Origin: Spirochaetia bacterium
GTDB taxonomy: Bacteria; Spirochaetota; Spirochaetia; CAKZLE01
Assembly (NCBI GenBank): GCA_021736385.1
Contig: JAIPFY010000002.1
Span: 1-64,000, forward strand
Direction of reading: 5' to 3'
DNA: 64,000 bases
The notes beneath the pieces are model-generated. The model did no database searches and had not been told where the DNA came from. It saw nothing but the letters and a program-made list of their open reading frames with translations. Below are positions 49,787 through 58,756 of this stretch, one piece after another. The translations under genes were made by a program, and so were the position numbers. Each line of letters begins with the position of its first letter. The first letter of the stretch is position 1.

Positions 49787-50351
49787 ACAGTCAGGAAGTC
49801 GTTAGAGCATATCCGTCTTCCCGTCTGAGAGCTCCCATGCTGAGACTTCCGGGACACCTGGTCTGAAAACCTTCAGTACCAATACCGCTGCAGCTCAGGA
49901 GGCTGCACCGAAAGACAGGCAGCAGCAGGATCATGTTTCCCCTGCTGTACGATGGAAGCAGACATGTGGCAGTGGTGACTTCCCTTCTTACCCTTCTCAA
50001 GGTGATCCCACGATACCACATCCAGCTCCTGAGCTCTCATGGTATCGTCATATTCCCTTCGTATCCCCTATGACTCGATGAGAGGCTCTGCGACGGGGGG
50101 ATTTCGTACATCAGGGGTGTGAGTCCTTCAGGACAGACTCACAGGAGCGCAAGGTATCTCAGCTGGTGTTCAGCTGGTGTTCAGTTGGGCCTTCAGGGTG
50201 CTTCCTGCGGTGTTCTGCGGTCGCTCAGGGTCTTCTCTGTCCGGGGACCTGCGCAGGATCCAGGTGGATGACTCCCCGGATTCGTGTCCCGATTTTCAGC
50301 TATATGATCAGTTTTACCTGCAGATACCTGTTATTGATCCCGGTTTTATCA
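49787..50351. other. Long non-coding gap with hairpins and a tandem repeat
   Basis: About 565 bases before the V-ATPase promoter contain no convincing gene; small open frames lack ribosome sites and typical codon use. Visible structures are TGCAGC/GCTGCA (about 49890-49908), a strong hairpin at 50010-50048, TGTGAGTC/GACTCACA (50118-50125, 50136-50143) and a tandem repeat of an 11-base unit CAGCTGGTGTT (50160-50181). It could hold a small RNA, regulatory sites or decayed sequence. Confidence 0.4.
50010..50048. repeat. Inverted repeat with nested inner stem
   Basis: Outer arms ACGATACCA (50010-50018) and TGGTATCGT (50040-50048) are perfect; inside them AGCTC and GAGCT (50024-50028, 50031-50035) form a second stem. 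No T-tract follows on either strand. Confidence 0.6.
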
Positions 50352-50380
50352 TTGCACAAACGACTTAATGCGGTTATAGT
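50352..50380 (+). promoter_or_regulatory. Promoter of the V-type ATPase operon
   Basis: TTGCAC (50352-50357), a 17-base spacer and TATAGT (50375-50380) precede the first ATPase gene. The leader is about 24 bases and holds the GAGGAAA ribosome site of the gene at 50411. Confidence 0.75.
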
Positions 50381-50410
50381 ATTCGTAAAATATTTTTTTC
50401 GAGGAAATGC

Positions 50411-51025
50411 ATGGAAGTACAAGTAAAAGAACTTTTGGAGTCTATTCAAAAAGATGGTATAGAAGCTGCGGAGCAAAAATCGAAAGAATTACTCTCACAT
50501 GCTCAGAGTGAAGCTGAAGGCATCATAGCAAAAGCGAAGAAAGAAGCTGCTTCACTCCTGGAGCAGGCAGAGACCCAGATCAGGAGAAAAGAGGCAAGTT
50601 CAAAGGCTTCTCTCGAACAGGCTTCACGGGATGTGGTGCTCTCTCTTGAACAGAAGATCAAGTCAGTACTGCATGCAGCGCTCTTAGGCGAAGTCGGCAA
50701 GGCTATGACCGGCAAGGACCTTGCAGCCCTTATCGAGCTCGTCGTCAAGAGTGAGATCGCTCCTTCTTCAGAGCTTCAGGTGGAATTCTCCAAGAACGAG
50801 GCACAGAAGCTGCTTGCTGCGCTCAACAAGAGTCTGGCAGGAGAGCTGGAAGCCGGTCTGGAGATCGCTCCTGTCCCGCAGATGACCCGAGGGTTCGTCG
50901 TACGGCAGAAAGACGGGAAAGCCTATTATGATTTCACCGCAGCAGAGATCACTGAGATCCTGGCACGGTTCGTGAATCCGTATGTAGCATCACTCATGCA
51001 GGAAGCTGAGCAGAAAGGAGAGTAA
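50411..51025 (+). CDS. atpE: V-type ATPase subunit E (peripheral stalk)
   Basis: The 204-residue product is a long charged helix (EQKSKELLSHAQSEAEGIIAKAKKEAAS in pieces, residues 21-60) followed by a compact C-terminal domain, the layout of V/A-type subunit E that links the catalytic head to the membrane part. It is first in the order E-DUF2764-A-B-D-I-K, typical of spirochaete ATPase operons. No partner subunit G/H gene is visible next to it. Confidence 0.85.
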   Translation: MEVQVKELLESIQKDGIEAAEQKSKELLSHAQSEAEGIIAKAKKEAASLLEQAETQIRRKEASSKASLEQASRDVVLSLEQKIKSVLHAALLGEVGKAMTGKDLAALIELVVKSEIAPSSELQVEFSKNEAQKLLAALNKSLAGELEAGLEIAPVPQMTRGFVVRQKDGKAYYDFTAAEITEILARFVNPYVASLMQEAEQKGE

Positions 51026-51027
51026 TA

Positions 51028-51567
51028 GTGTCAAGTTATTACTACCTGATCTCTACCCTCCCGACACTCGACCCGGAGAAGGGGCTTGCGCTGACCGAGG
51101 CTGAATTCCTGGTCCTGTGCGAGAAGCATCTTACCCGTAGTGACTTTCGGGTCATCTCGAGTGTGACCGATGCTGAGACAGACCTCCCGAACAGCACCCT
51201 TCGCGCATGGCTTGAGTTCGAACAGAGTCTCAATCATGCCCTTGCAGAAGAGCGGGCACAGCGTCTTGAGCATGTGAAGAACGAGATGTATGTCAATACC
51301 TTCGAGAAGAATCCGCAGATAGCTGAAGCGGTGCGTAAGGCTGTCACCGAAGAGTCTCCTCTGCTGGGGGAGAAGATCCTGGATGCGGCGAAGTTCGCTT
51401 TTCTTGATGATCTTGAAGTCAATCATTTTTTTGATCTTACCAAACTCATTGTGTATTACCTGAAGTTGAGGATACTCGAACGCGAGCAGTACTTCGACTT
51501 CGTCAGAGGTGATGAAGAGTTTAAGAGATTACTATCGAATATACAGACTAGTATTAAAAGCTATTGA
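51028..51567 (+). CDS. DUF2764 protein of the V-type ATPase operon
   Basis: The 179-residue protein starts at a GTG and begins SSYYYLISTLPTLDPEKG, a pattern that matches DUF2764 proteins found in spirochaete and Bacteroidetes V-ATPase operons. It has no catalytic motif. Operons with this protein lack a normal subunit C gene in the same position, and the YYYL... and KLRILERE helical segments resemble those of subunit C, so I infer that it takes the place of C as the link between rotor and membrane part. Confidence 0.75.
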   Translation: MSSYYYLISTLPTLDPEKGLALTEAEFLVLCEKHLTRSDFRVISSVTDAETDLPNSTLRAWLEFEQSLNHALAEERAQRLEHVKNEMYVNTFEKNPQIAEAVRKAVTEESPLLGEKILDAAKFAFLDDLEVNHFFDLTKLIVYYLKLRILEREQYFDFVRGDEEFKRLLSNIQTSIKSY

Positions 51568-51583
51568 ATAGTGGAGTTGATGC

Positions 51584-53347
51584 ATGGCAATGAGTAAAGG
51601 ACGAGTCGTGGGAATCAATGGGAACATGGTTTCCGTTGAAGTGGATGGGGATGTAACCCTGAATGAAGTAGCATATATCCTCCTGGGAGAGACCCGGGTA
51701 AAATCCGAGGTCATCAGGATCCGTGGAGATATCGTATCGATGCAGGCGTTCGAGATGACCGGCGGTATCGGCGTGGGTGATGCGGTAGAGTTCACCGGAG
51801 AGATGCTCAGTGTTGAGCTCGGGCCGGGACTGCTGGGACAGGTCTATGACGGTCTTCAGAATCCACTGCCGGAACTGGCAGAGAAATGCGGTTTCTTCCT
51901 TGAGAGAGGTGTATACATACAGGCTCTTCCAAGGACGAAATGGGATTTCACCCCCTCTGTGAAAAAAGGTGATGTCGTCCGTCCTGCCGCTATGATCGGA
52001 GAGGTCCCTGAAGGGATCTTCAACCATAAGATCATGGTGCCCTTCTCCCTGAGGTCCGGGTCCTATACGGTCGAGAAGATCGTCAAAAAAGGCAAGTACT
52101 TCAATGATGATGAGATCGCCGTACTCACAGACAGTGATGGGAATTCCCATTCGCTGACGATGAACTTCACCTGGCCGGTCAAGAAAGCCATCGATCTCTA
52201 TGAGGAGCGACTCAAACCCGTCGATCCTATGATCACCAAGGTTCGATTGATCGATACCTTCCTGCCGGTCGCAAAGGGTGGTACCTACTGTATACCCGGA
52301 CCGTTCGGTGCGGGCAAGACCGTGCTGCAGCAGATCACCAGCAGACATGCTGAAGTCGATATCGTCATCATCGCAGCCTGCGGGGAACGTGCAGGAGAGG
52401 TCGTAGAGACCCTGAAGGAGTTCCCTGAGCTGATCGACCCGAGAACCGGGAAGACCCTCATGGAACGTACGATCATCATCTGTAATACCAGCTCCATGCC
52501 GGTCGCAGCACGTGAGGCATCAGTCTATACGGGGGTCACCCTCGCTGAATATTACCGGCAGATGGGGCTTGATGTCCTGCTGCTGGCAGACTCCACCTCA
52601 CGTTGGGCTCAGGCCATGCGAGAGATGTCCGGCAGGCTCGAAGAGATCCCCGGTGAGGAGTCATTCCCTGCCTACCTCGAATCGGTCATCGCCAACTTCT
52701 ACGAACGTGCCGGACTGGTACGACTGTATGACGGCAGTGTGGGATCGGTAACCATCGGCGGGACGGTAAGTCCTGCAGGCGGTAACTTCGAGGAACCTGT
52801 GACTCAGGCGACACTGAAAGTCGTAGGTGCGTTCCACGGACTTTCGAGGGAACGATCGGATGCACGAAAGTATCCTGCGATCGACCCGCTGGACAGCTGG
52901 TCGAAATACCAGGGCGTCATCGATCTCAAGATGACCGATTATGCACGGAAGATCCTCTTCCGTGGTGATGAAGTCAGTCAGATGATGAAGGTAGTGGGTG
53001 AAGAGGGGACGAGCCTGGAAGACTATATCATCTACTTGAAGGCAGAGATGCTCGATGCGGTGTATCTGCAGCAGAACTCCTTTGATCCGGTAGACGGTGC
53101 GGTCGGGGTCGACCGACAGAAATACGTCTTTACCAAGATATTCGTCATCCTCGGCTCCGAATACAGTGTCGAGACGAAAGAGGCTGCACGACATCTGTTC
53201 AATCAGATACGACAGAAACTGGTCGACTGGAATGGATGTGAGTGGAAGGGCAAGCAGTTTGCCATGATGGAGAAGGATCTTGAAGAGCTGCTTCAGAAAC
53301 GGCTGGTCAGTATCGATAGCGAAGTAGAAAAATATATCGAGAGATAA
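51584..53347 (+). CDS. atpA: V-type ATPase catalytic subunit A
   Basis: The 587-residue catalytic subunit binds and hydrolyses (or makes) ATP at the A/B interface. The P-loop is GPFGAGKT (about residues 241-248), and the A-type non-homologous insert (about 115-200) and the [28 protein letters not shown] block (in pieces, about 318-345) are present. It begins with the beta-barrel [15 protein letters not shown]. The start at 51584 is close behind the DUF2764 gene with GTTGATG spacing. Confidence 0.96.
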   Translation: MAMSKGRVVGINGNMVSVEVDGDVTLNEVAYILLGETRVKSEVIRIRGDIVSMQAFEMTGGIGVGDAVEFTGEMLSVELGPGLLGQVYDGLQNPLPELAEKCGFFLERGVYIQALPRTKWDFTPSVKKGDVVRPAAMIGEVPEGIFNHKIMVPFSLRSGSYTVEKIVKKGKYFNDDEIAVLTDSDGNSHSLTMNFTWPVKKAIDLYEERLKPVDPMITKVRLIDTFLPVAKGGTYCIPGPFGAGKTVLQQITSRHAEVDIVIIAACGERAGEVVETLKEFPELIDPRTGKTLMERTIIICNTSSMPVAAREASVYTGVTLAEYYRQMGLDVLLLADSTSRWAQAMREMSGRLEEIPGEESFPAYLESVIANFYERAGLVRLYDGSVGSVTIGGTVSPAGGNFEEPVTQATLKVVGAFHGLSRERSDARKYPAIDPLDSWSKYQGVIDLKMTDYARKILFRGDEVSQMMKVVGEEGTSLEDYIIYLKAEMLDAVYLQQNSFDPVDGAVGVDRQKYVFTKIFVILGSEYSVETKEAARHLFNQIRQKLVDWNGCEWKGKQFAMMEKDLEELLQKRLVSIDSEVEKYIER

Positions 53348-53357
53348 GGCGGAGAGC

Positions 53358-54665
53358 ATGCACAAAGTTTATACTAAAATAGATTCGATAGCAGGGAACG
53401 TCATCACCGTTGCCGCTGAAGGGATAAAGAACGAGGACCTGGCCGTCCTGAGTACCAGAGACGGTGAGTCTCTTGCCAGTGTCATCAAGCTCGACGGCAG
53501 TCACGTGTCGCTGCAGGTGTTCGCCGGGGGAAGAGGGGTCTCGACAGGAGACAATGTGAGATTCCTCGGACACCCGATGGAGGTCTCATTCTCAGATAAT
53601 CTGCTTGGCAGGATCTTCAACGGGAGCGGGCAGCCACGAGATAACGGACCCGAACTCACTGAGAACATGATCCCCATCGGCGGTCCTTCGGTCAATCCGG
53701 CCAAACGTATCCTTGCGACCAAGATGATCAGAACGGGAATACCGATGATCGATGTGTTCAATACCCTGGTAGAGTCGCAGAAACTGCCGATCTTCTCAGT
53801 CTCCGGTGAACCCTACAATGATCTGCTCGCCCGTATAGCCATGCAGGCAGAGGTCGACCTGATCATCCTCGGAGGGATGGGACTCAAGTATGATGATTAT
53901 CTCTCCTTCAAAGAGACCCTCGAAGAGGGCGGGGCCATGAGCAGGACGATCTTCTTCGTCCATACCGCATCTGATCCGACGGTCGAATGCATGCTCGTCC
54001 CCGATATATCTCTCGCGGTAGCAGAACGGTTCGCCCTTGAGGGGAAACGGGTGCTGGTGCTGCTCACTGATATGACCAACTTCGCTGATTCACTCAAAGA
54101 GATCGCCATCACCATGGATCAGGTTCCCTCGAACCGTGGATACCCCGGAGACCTCTACAGTTCTCTGGCCTCACGGTATGAGAAAGCCGTCGACTTCGAA
54201 GGTGCCGGGTCTGTCACGATCCTGGCAGTGACCACCATGCCTGGAGATGATGTCACCCATCCTGTTCCCGATAATACCGGATACATCACCGAAGGTCAGT
54301 ACTACCTGAAGAACGGCAGGATCGAACCCTTCGGGTCACTCTCCCGCCTCAAACAGCTGGTGAACAAGGACTCCCGTGATGACCACAGGGCCCTCATGGA
54401 CGGTATGATCAAACTCTATGCGGCGTACAAGGAGTCGCTCGAGAAGAAGTCGATGGGCTTTCAGATGTCAGACTGGGACAGGAAACTGATCGACTATGGT
54501 ACCATGTTCGAACGGGATCTGATGGATCTGAGTGTGAACATCCCTCTGGAGAAGGCCCTCGATAAGGGTTGGGAGATCCTCTCTGCGTGCTTCACTCCTG
54601 AAGAGACCGGACTGAGAACAGAACTGATCATGAGCCACTGGCCTGAAAAACTCGATCGATCATAA
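53358..54665 (+). CDS. atpB: V-type ATPase subunit B
   Basis: The 435-residue subunit alternates with A in the head. As expected for B it lacks a P-loop ([17 protein letters not shown] in its place) and has the [16 protein letters not shown] and [24 protein letters not shown] blocks in pieces, the latter with the Arg that completes the A active site. It follows atpA by 10 bases. Confidence 0.96.
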   Translation: MHKVYTKIDSIAGNVITVAAEGIKNEDLAVLSTRDGESLASVIKLDGSHVSLQVFAGGRGVSTGDNVRFLGHPMEVSFSDNLLGRIFNGSGQPRDNGPELTENMIPIGGPSVNPAKRILATKMIRTGIPMIDVFNTLVESQKLPIFSVSGEPYNDLLARIAMQAEVDLIILGGMGLKYDDYLSFKETLEEGGAMSRTIFFVHTASDPTVECMLVPDISLAVAERFALEGKRVLVLLTDMTNFADSLKEIAITMDQVPSNRGYPGDLYSSLASRYEKAVDFEGAGSVTILAVTTMPGDDVTHPVPDNTGYITEGQYYLKNGRIEPFGSLSRLKQLVNKDSRDDHRALMDGMIKLYAAYKESLEKKSMGFQMSDWDRKLIDYGTMFERDLMDLSVNIPLEKALDKGWEILSACFTPEETGLRTELIMSHWPEKLDRS

Positions 54666-54676
54666 AGGGGCGTGAG

Positions 54677-55291
54677 ATGGCTTCTGTTAAGTTGACGAAG
54701 ACCGAACTGAAAAAACAAAAAGATCAACTCAAACGCTATCAGCGGTATCTGCCGACACTGCAGCTGAAGAAACAGCAGCTGCAGCTGGTGATCAGAAAAG
54801 TCGAGCACGAGATCAGGGAGTATCGCCTGAAGCAGGAGGAACTCCACAAGGCGCTGCTGCACTGGGTGCATGTGTATGGAGAGAATCTGAAGTTCTCCCC
54901 TAAGATGAGACTGGAACACCTGGTGGTCGTCGATTCGATCAAACGGAAGAAGGGTAACATCGCCGGGGTCACCATCCCGATCTTTGAAGCGCTCACCTTC
55001 AAGCGGATCCCCTACGACCTGTATGCGTACCCGCTCTGGGTCGACCGCGGGATCGAGGCACTGAAACAGATCGCTGAATTCGATGCGGTGATCACCGTAC
55101 TGGAAAAACAGATAGAGCTGCTCAACAAAGAGCTGCGCACCACTTCTCAGAGGGTGAACCTCTTCGAGAAGATCAAGATCCCGGAGGCGAAGAGTAACAT
55201 CAAGAGTATCTCGATCGCTCTGGGAGACCAGCAGACAGCCTCTGTGGTTCGAGGTAAGATCGCGAAGAACAAGCTGATAAAGGTATCATGA
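54677..55291 (+). CDS. atpD: V-type ATPase subunit D (central rotor shaft)
   Basis: The 204-residue product is almost wholly helical, with the N-terminal LTKTELKKQKDQLKRYQRYLPTLQLKKQQL stretch (in pieces) and a matching C-terminal helix RVNLFEKIKIPEAKSNIKSI, the two halves of the rotor coiled coil. It transmits rotation between the head and the K ring. A subunit F gene, which normally accompanies D, is not seen in the operon. Confidence 0.9.
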   Translation: MASVKLTKTELKKQKDQLKRYQRYLPTLQLKKQQLQLVIRKVEHEIREYRLKQEELHKALLHWVHVYGENLKFSPKMRLEHLVVVDSIKRKKGNIAGVTIPIFEALTFKRIPYDLYAYPLWVDRGIEALKQIAEFDAVITVLEKQIELLNKELRTTSQRVNLFEKIKIPEAKSNIKSISIALGDQQTASVVRGKIAKNKLIKVS

Positions 55292-55292
55292 T

Positions 55293-57170
55293 ATGATAGT
55301 ACCAATGAAGAAGATGTCGATCTTCATGCAAGAGATGGATAAGACCACGTTCCTCAAGAGCCTGCGACGCCTTGGTGTGATGCACATCCAGGAGAGACAG
55401 GTGACATCTGAGCGGATCGATCAGCTGCATGAACAACGAGAGGATATCGAGAAGATCTGTGCACGGATCGAAGATTCGTACGGAGAGTCCATCAAGAACT
55501 CGAAGCATCGTGTCGAAGAACAGATTCGCATCGAAGAGGTCCTGCGTAAGCGCAAACGGGTTCTGGAGACGATCGAGGAAGAGAGACGACTCCATCAGCA
55601 CATCGACGAGGTGAACAGGGAACTCAAACGGGCAGCCCCCTGGGGTGATTTCTCTCCCCAGCAGGTCTATGCGATCCGAGACAGGGGGATCGCGATCGAC
55701 CTGTATGACGCAAAGGATTCGTATCTTGCCGAGCATGGGGATTCCTTCACCTATGTGGTGCTCAGGAAAGAGAAGAAGCGCAGTGCTATCGCCATCATCG
55801 GCACAAAGCCTGCGGAACACCCTGATCTGATCAGGTTCTCCCTTCCCGAGAAGGGTATCTCCGAACTCGAGTCATCCCTGAATCTCTCCTTCAAGCGTCT
55901 TGATCATATCGCGGAGATCTTCAAGGATGAAGCACGCTATCTGAAGTCTTATCGTGAGATGCTCGGACTGATCGATGAGGAGCTTGCCTTCGAGCAGGTG
56001 CATTACGGCATGGATGGGAACGGCACGATCGCCTGGATCACCGGCTTCATCCCGGAGGATCAGATCTCTGCAGTACGGACCCTCGCAAAGGACAATGCGT
56101 GGGGACTGCTCATCGATGAGGTGAACGAGGAAGATCCGGTACCCACCAAACTCAAGAACAATGTGCTTGTCAGGATGATCCAGCCTATCTTCGATATCCT
56201 GGGGACGGTCCCCGGGTATCGAGAGTATGATGTGAGCATGTTCTTCCTCATCTTCTTTGCCATGTTCTTCGCCATGATCATCGGTGATGCCGGATACGGG
56301 CTGCTGTTCCTCACAGGGGCGGTCATCCTGCACGCTGTGGGTAGAAAGCTCACGGAGACGGTGAAACTGCTCTATGTGCTCAGTGCTACCACGATCATCT
56401 GGGGGGCTGCGACCGGGACCTGGTTCGGAAGCGCGCAGCTGCTCGAACTGTTCCGGCCGCTCAAGCTGCTGGTCATCCCGACGATCGCCTCCTTCCCCGA
56501 ACTCTTTTCCGATATCACGGCGAAGGATACGCAGAACACCGTGATGTTCATCTGCTTCGTATTGGGGATCGTGCAGCTGAGCATCGCCTGTATCGTCAAC
56601 TTCTTCCGATCCCTGCCGCAGATCAAAGCAGTGGCACAGCTCGGATGGCTCATGCTGCTGATCGGGCTCTATTTCCTGGTACTGCAGCTGGTCATCGGGA
56701 TGGCACTGCCGCAGTGGGCGCTCTATCTGATGGCCGTCGGTTTTACGCTGTTCGTCATCTTCAATGAGCAGCAGCCCGGCAGAAGCTTCGTGAAGGGACT
56801 GCTCTACGGTCTGGGAGGGTTGTTCAACACCTTCCTCGATGCGATCGGCGGCTTCTCAAACATCATCTCCTATATCAGACTCTTTGCCGTCGGGATGGCC
56901 TCGGTCGCGATCGCCACGAGCTTCAACAGCATGGCAGAACCGCTGCTCTCAGGGTGGACGTTCCCTGCTGCGATCCTGATCCTGCTGCTCGGACACGGTT
57001 TGAATCTGGTCATGGGGCTGTTATCTGTGGTCGTACACGGTATACGACTGAATATGTTGGAATTCTCCGGTCAGCTGGGAATGGAATGGACCGGTATTAA
57101 ATATGAACCTTTTATGGAACACATTGATTCTTCATTAGTAGAGGATTCAAGACTAATAGGTAAGGAGTGA
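55293..57170 (+). CDS. atpI: V-type ATPase subunit I (a-type membrane subunit)
   Basis: The 625-residue protein has a soluble coiled-coil half (residues 1 to about 310) and a C-terminal half with about seven membrane spans. The membrane part includes FFAMFFAMIIGDAGYGL and the conserved NIISYIRLFAVGMAS, whose Arg faces the rotor-ring carboxylate and is required for ion movement. It forms the two half-channels next to subunit K. Confidence 0.94.
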   Translation: MIVPMKKMSIFMQEMDKTTFLKSLRRLGVMHIQERQVTSERIDQLHEQREDIEKICARIEDSYGESIKNSKHRVEEQIRIEEVLRKRKRVLETIEEERRLHQHIDEVNRELKRAAPWGDFSPQQVYAIRDRGIAIDLYDAKDSYLAEHGDSFTYVVLRKEKKRSAIAIIGTKPAEHPDLIRFSLPEKGISELESSLNLSFKRLDHIAEIFKDEARYLKSYREMLGLIDEELAFEQVHYGMDGNGTIAWITGFIPEDQISAVRTLAKDNAWGLLIDEVNEEDPVPTKLKNNVLVRMIQPIFDILGTVPGYREYDVSMFFLIFFAMFFAMIIGDAGYGLLFLTGAVILHAVGRKLTETVKLLYVLSATTIIWGAATGTWFGSAQLLELFRPLKLLVIPTIASFPELFSDITAKDTQNTVMFICFVLGIVQLSIACIVNFFRSLPQIKAVAQLGWLMLLIGLYFLVLQLVIGMALPQWALYLMAVGFTLFVIFNEQQPGRSFVKGLLYGLGGLFNTFLDAIGGFSNIISYIRLFAVGMASVAIATSFNSMAEPLLSGWTFPAAILILLLGHGLNLVMGLLSVVVHGIRLNMLEFSGQLGMEWTGIKYEPFMEHIDSSLVEDSRLIGKE

Positions 57171-57173
57171 TTT

Positions 57174-57605
57174 ATGAGTATTGGATTGTTAGGTCCCGCT
57201 GCTGCATTAGGATTCGCAGCGATCGGTTCGGCTATGGGGGCTGGGATTGCTGCACAGGCAGCTATTGGGGGTTGGAAGAAGTGTTTTGCGAATAATAAAC
57301 CTGCTCCTTTTATGCTGGTCGCGTTTGCCGGTGCTCCATTGACACAGACTATTTACGGATTCTTGCTGATGAACTTCATCAGTGCTGCAGCAGGGAACGG
57401 CGTGAATGACATGATCCTTCTCGCTGCAGGGGTCTTTGGCGGTATCGCAATGGGCTTCTCTGCACTGATGCAGGGCAAGGCGGCTGCAAGTGCGGCTGAT
57501 GCTCTTGCTGAGACGGGAAAGGGTACTGCGAACTATTTCATGGTGATCGGTATCGTTGAGACCGTCGCGTTGTTCGTGATGGTGTTCCTCATGCTCACCC
57601 TCTGA
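57174..57605 (+). CDS. atpK: V-type ATPase subunit K (rotor ring proteolipid)
   Basis: The 143-residue subunit is a tandem pair of helical hairpins (four spans). Only the last span has the ion-binding acid, Glu129 in GIVETVAL; the second span has Thr57-Gln58 in APLTQTIYGF, and Gln100 lies in LMQGKAAA. These correspond to Thr64, Gln65, Gln110 and Glu139, the Na+ ligands of Enterococcus hirae NtpK, so sodium coupling is likely. It is the last gene of the operon, followed by a strong terminator. Confidence 0.95.
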   Translation: MSIGLLGPAAALGFAAIGSAMGAGIAAQAAIGGWKKCFANNKPAPFMLVAFAGAPLTQTIYGFLLMNFISAAAGNGVNDMILLAAGVFGGIAMGFSALMQGKAAASAADALAETGKGTANYFMVIGIVETVALFVMVFLMLTL

Positions 57606-57627
57606 TAGAACGTACGTGTGGCACGTC

Positions 57628-57668
57628 AAAAAAAGGTTGTATTCACTTATGGGATACAACCTTTTTTT
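57628..57668 (+). terminator. Strong symmetrical terminator of the V-type ATPase operon
   Basis: A perfect 15-bp stem joins an A7 run plus GGTTGTAT (57628-57642) to ATACAACC plus a T7 run (57654-57668), with an 11-base loop. It is a classical intrinsic terminator and, being symmetrical, could act in both directions. Confidence 0.93.
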
Positions 57669-57674
57669 GTTCTA

Positions 57675-57683
57675 TGATATAGT
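57675..57683 (+). promoter_or_regulatory. Extended -10 promoter of ispG, leaderless arrangement
   Basis: TGATATAGT is an extended -10 (TGn-TATAGT) whose hexamer ends 8 bases before the ATG at 57692. The -35 region is poor and overlaps the terminator's T-tract. No ribosome site precedes the ATG. Confidence 0.55.
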
Positions 57684-57691
57684 GATCATCT

Positions 57692-58756
57692 ATGAAACGA
57701 CACATGACACAAGAAGTGAACATCGGCTCGGTCTCTATCGGTGCTGGGCATCCGGTAGCGATACAGACGATGTGGGACAGACCGATAGAGGATACCTCAT
57801 CGGTCCTCAGAAGCATCGAGGACCTTGCTGAGATCGGCTGCGATCTGATGCGGTTCTCCATACTCGATACGGCGGCACTCGCTCCCTTCTCAGAGATCTG
57901 CAGACACAGCAGCATGCCGATCATCGCAGATATCCATTTCGATCATACCCTGGCGATCGGCGCCATCGAGCGGGGGGCAGCGAAGATACGCATCAATCCC
58001 GGTAACATCGGGGCCCGGTGGAAGGTCGATGAGATCATCAGGGCCTCAAAAGATCACGGGACCGCGATCAGGATCGGTATCAACGGCGGTTCGCTGCCGG
58101 TGCAGTATCGAAAGACCCCTGATCATGTGGGAAGCATGCTCACTGTCATCTCCTCCTACATCGACATGTTCGAACGACAGGACTTCACCTCCATGGTGAT
58201 CTCCCTGAAGGATTCGGATCCCGGAGTCTGTTACGAGGTCAACAAGGCCTATGCACAGCGCTATGGGTATCCTCTGCATCTCGGGGTCACCGAAGCAGGT
58301 CCGCTCATACCGTCGGTGACCAAGAGTGCCTTCGCCCTGGGCAGACTGCTCTATGAGGGCATCGGGGATACCATCAGGATATCGATCACCGGGAGCATCG
58401 AAGATGAAGTGACAGCCGCGAAGGAACTGCTCAAGACCGTCGGCCGGTATGATCACGGGGTCACGATCATCTCCTGCCCGAAGTGCGGCAGGGCAGGCTT
58501 CGATACCCATGCCTTCATGCATGATATCCAGCGGGAACTGTCGGTGATCAAAGAACCGGTGACCGTGGCAGTCATGGGCTGTGCGGTCAATGGGCCGGGT
58601 GAGGCAGCCCGTGCCGATATTGGTATCACCGGGCTTGGACGTGATGTCGTGATCTTCAAAGAAGGCACGATCATCGCTCATGTGACACCCGGGGAGGCTA
58701 AAGAGGCGTTTCTGGCAGAATTGAAGGTGATCATAGATGAAAAGTATCATAATTAG
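57692..58756 (+). CDS. ispG: 4-hydroxy-3-methylbut-2-enyl diphosphate synthase
   Basis: The 354-residue iron-sulfur enzyme converts MEcPP to HMBPP, the sixth step of the MEP isoprenoid route begun by dxr in this window. A TIM-barrel domain (HPVAIQTMWDRPIEDT, ADIHFDHTLA, RINPGNIG) is followed by the cluster-binding domain with ISCPKCGRAGFD and VMGCAVNGPGEA. The ATG appears to be leaderless. The end overlaps uvrA by 20 bases, so the two share a transcript. Confidence 0.96.
   Translation: MKRHMTQEVNIGSVSIGAGHPVAIQTMWDRPIEDTSSVLRSIEDLAEIGCDLMRFSILDTAALAPFSEICRHSSMPIIADIHFDHTLAIGAIERGAAKIRINPGNIGARWKVDEIIRASKDHGTAIRIGINGGSLPVQYRKTPDHVGSMLTVISSYIDMFERQDFTSMVISLKDSDPGVCYEVNKAYAQRYGYPLHLGVTEAGPLIPSVTKSAFALGRLLYEGIGDTIRISITGSIEDEVTAAKELLKTVGRYDHGVTIISCPKCGRAGFDTHAFMHDIQRELSVIKEPVTVAVMGCAVNGPGEAARADIGITGLGRDVVIFKEGTIIAHVTPGEAKEAFLAELKVIIDEKYHN

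Noticed and set aside
50166..50426. 86-codon open frame in front of the V-ATPase operon
   Set aside because: It overlaps the promoter and the start of subunit E, has no ribosome site and a composition unlike neighbouring proteins.
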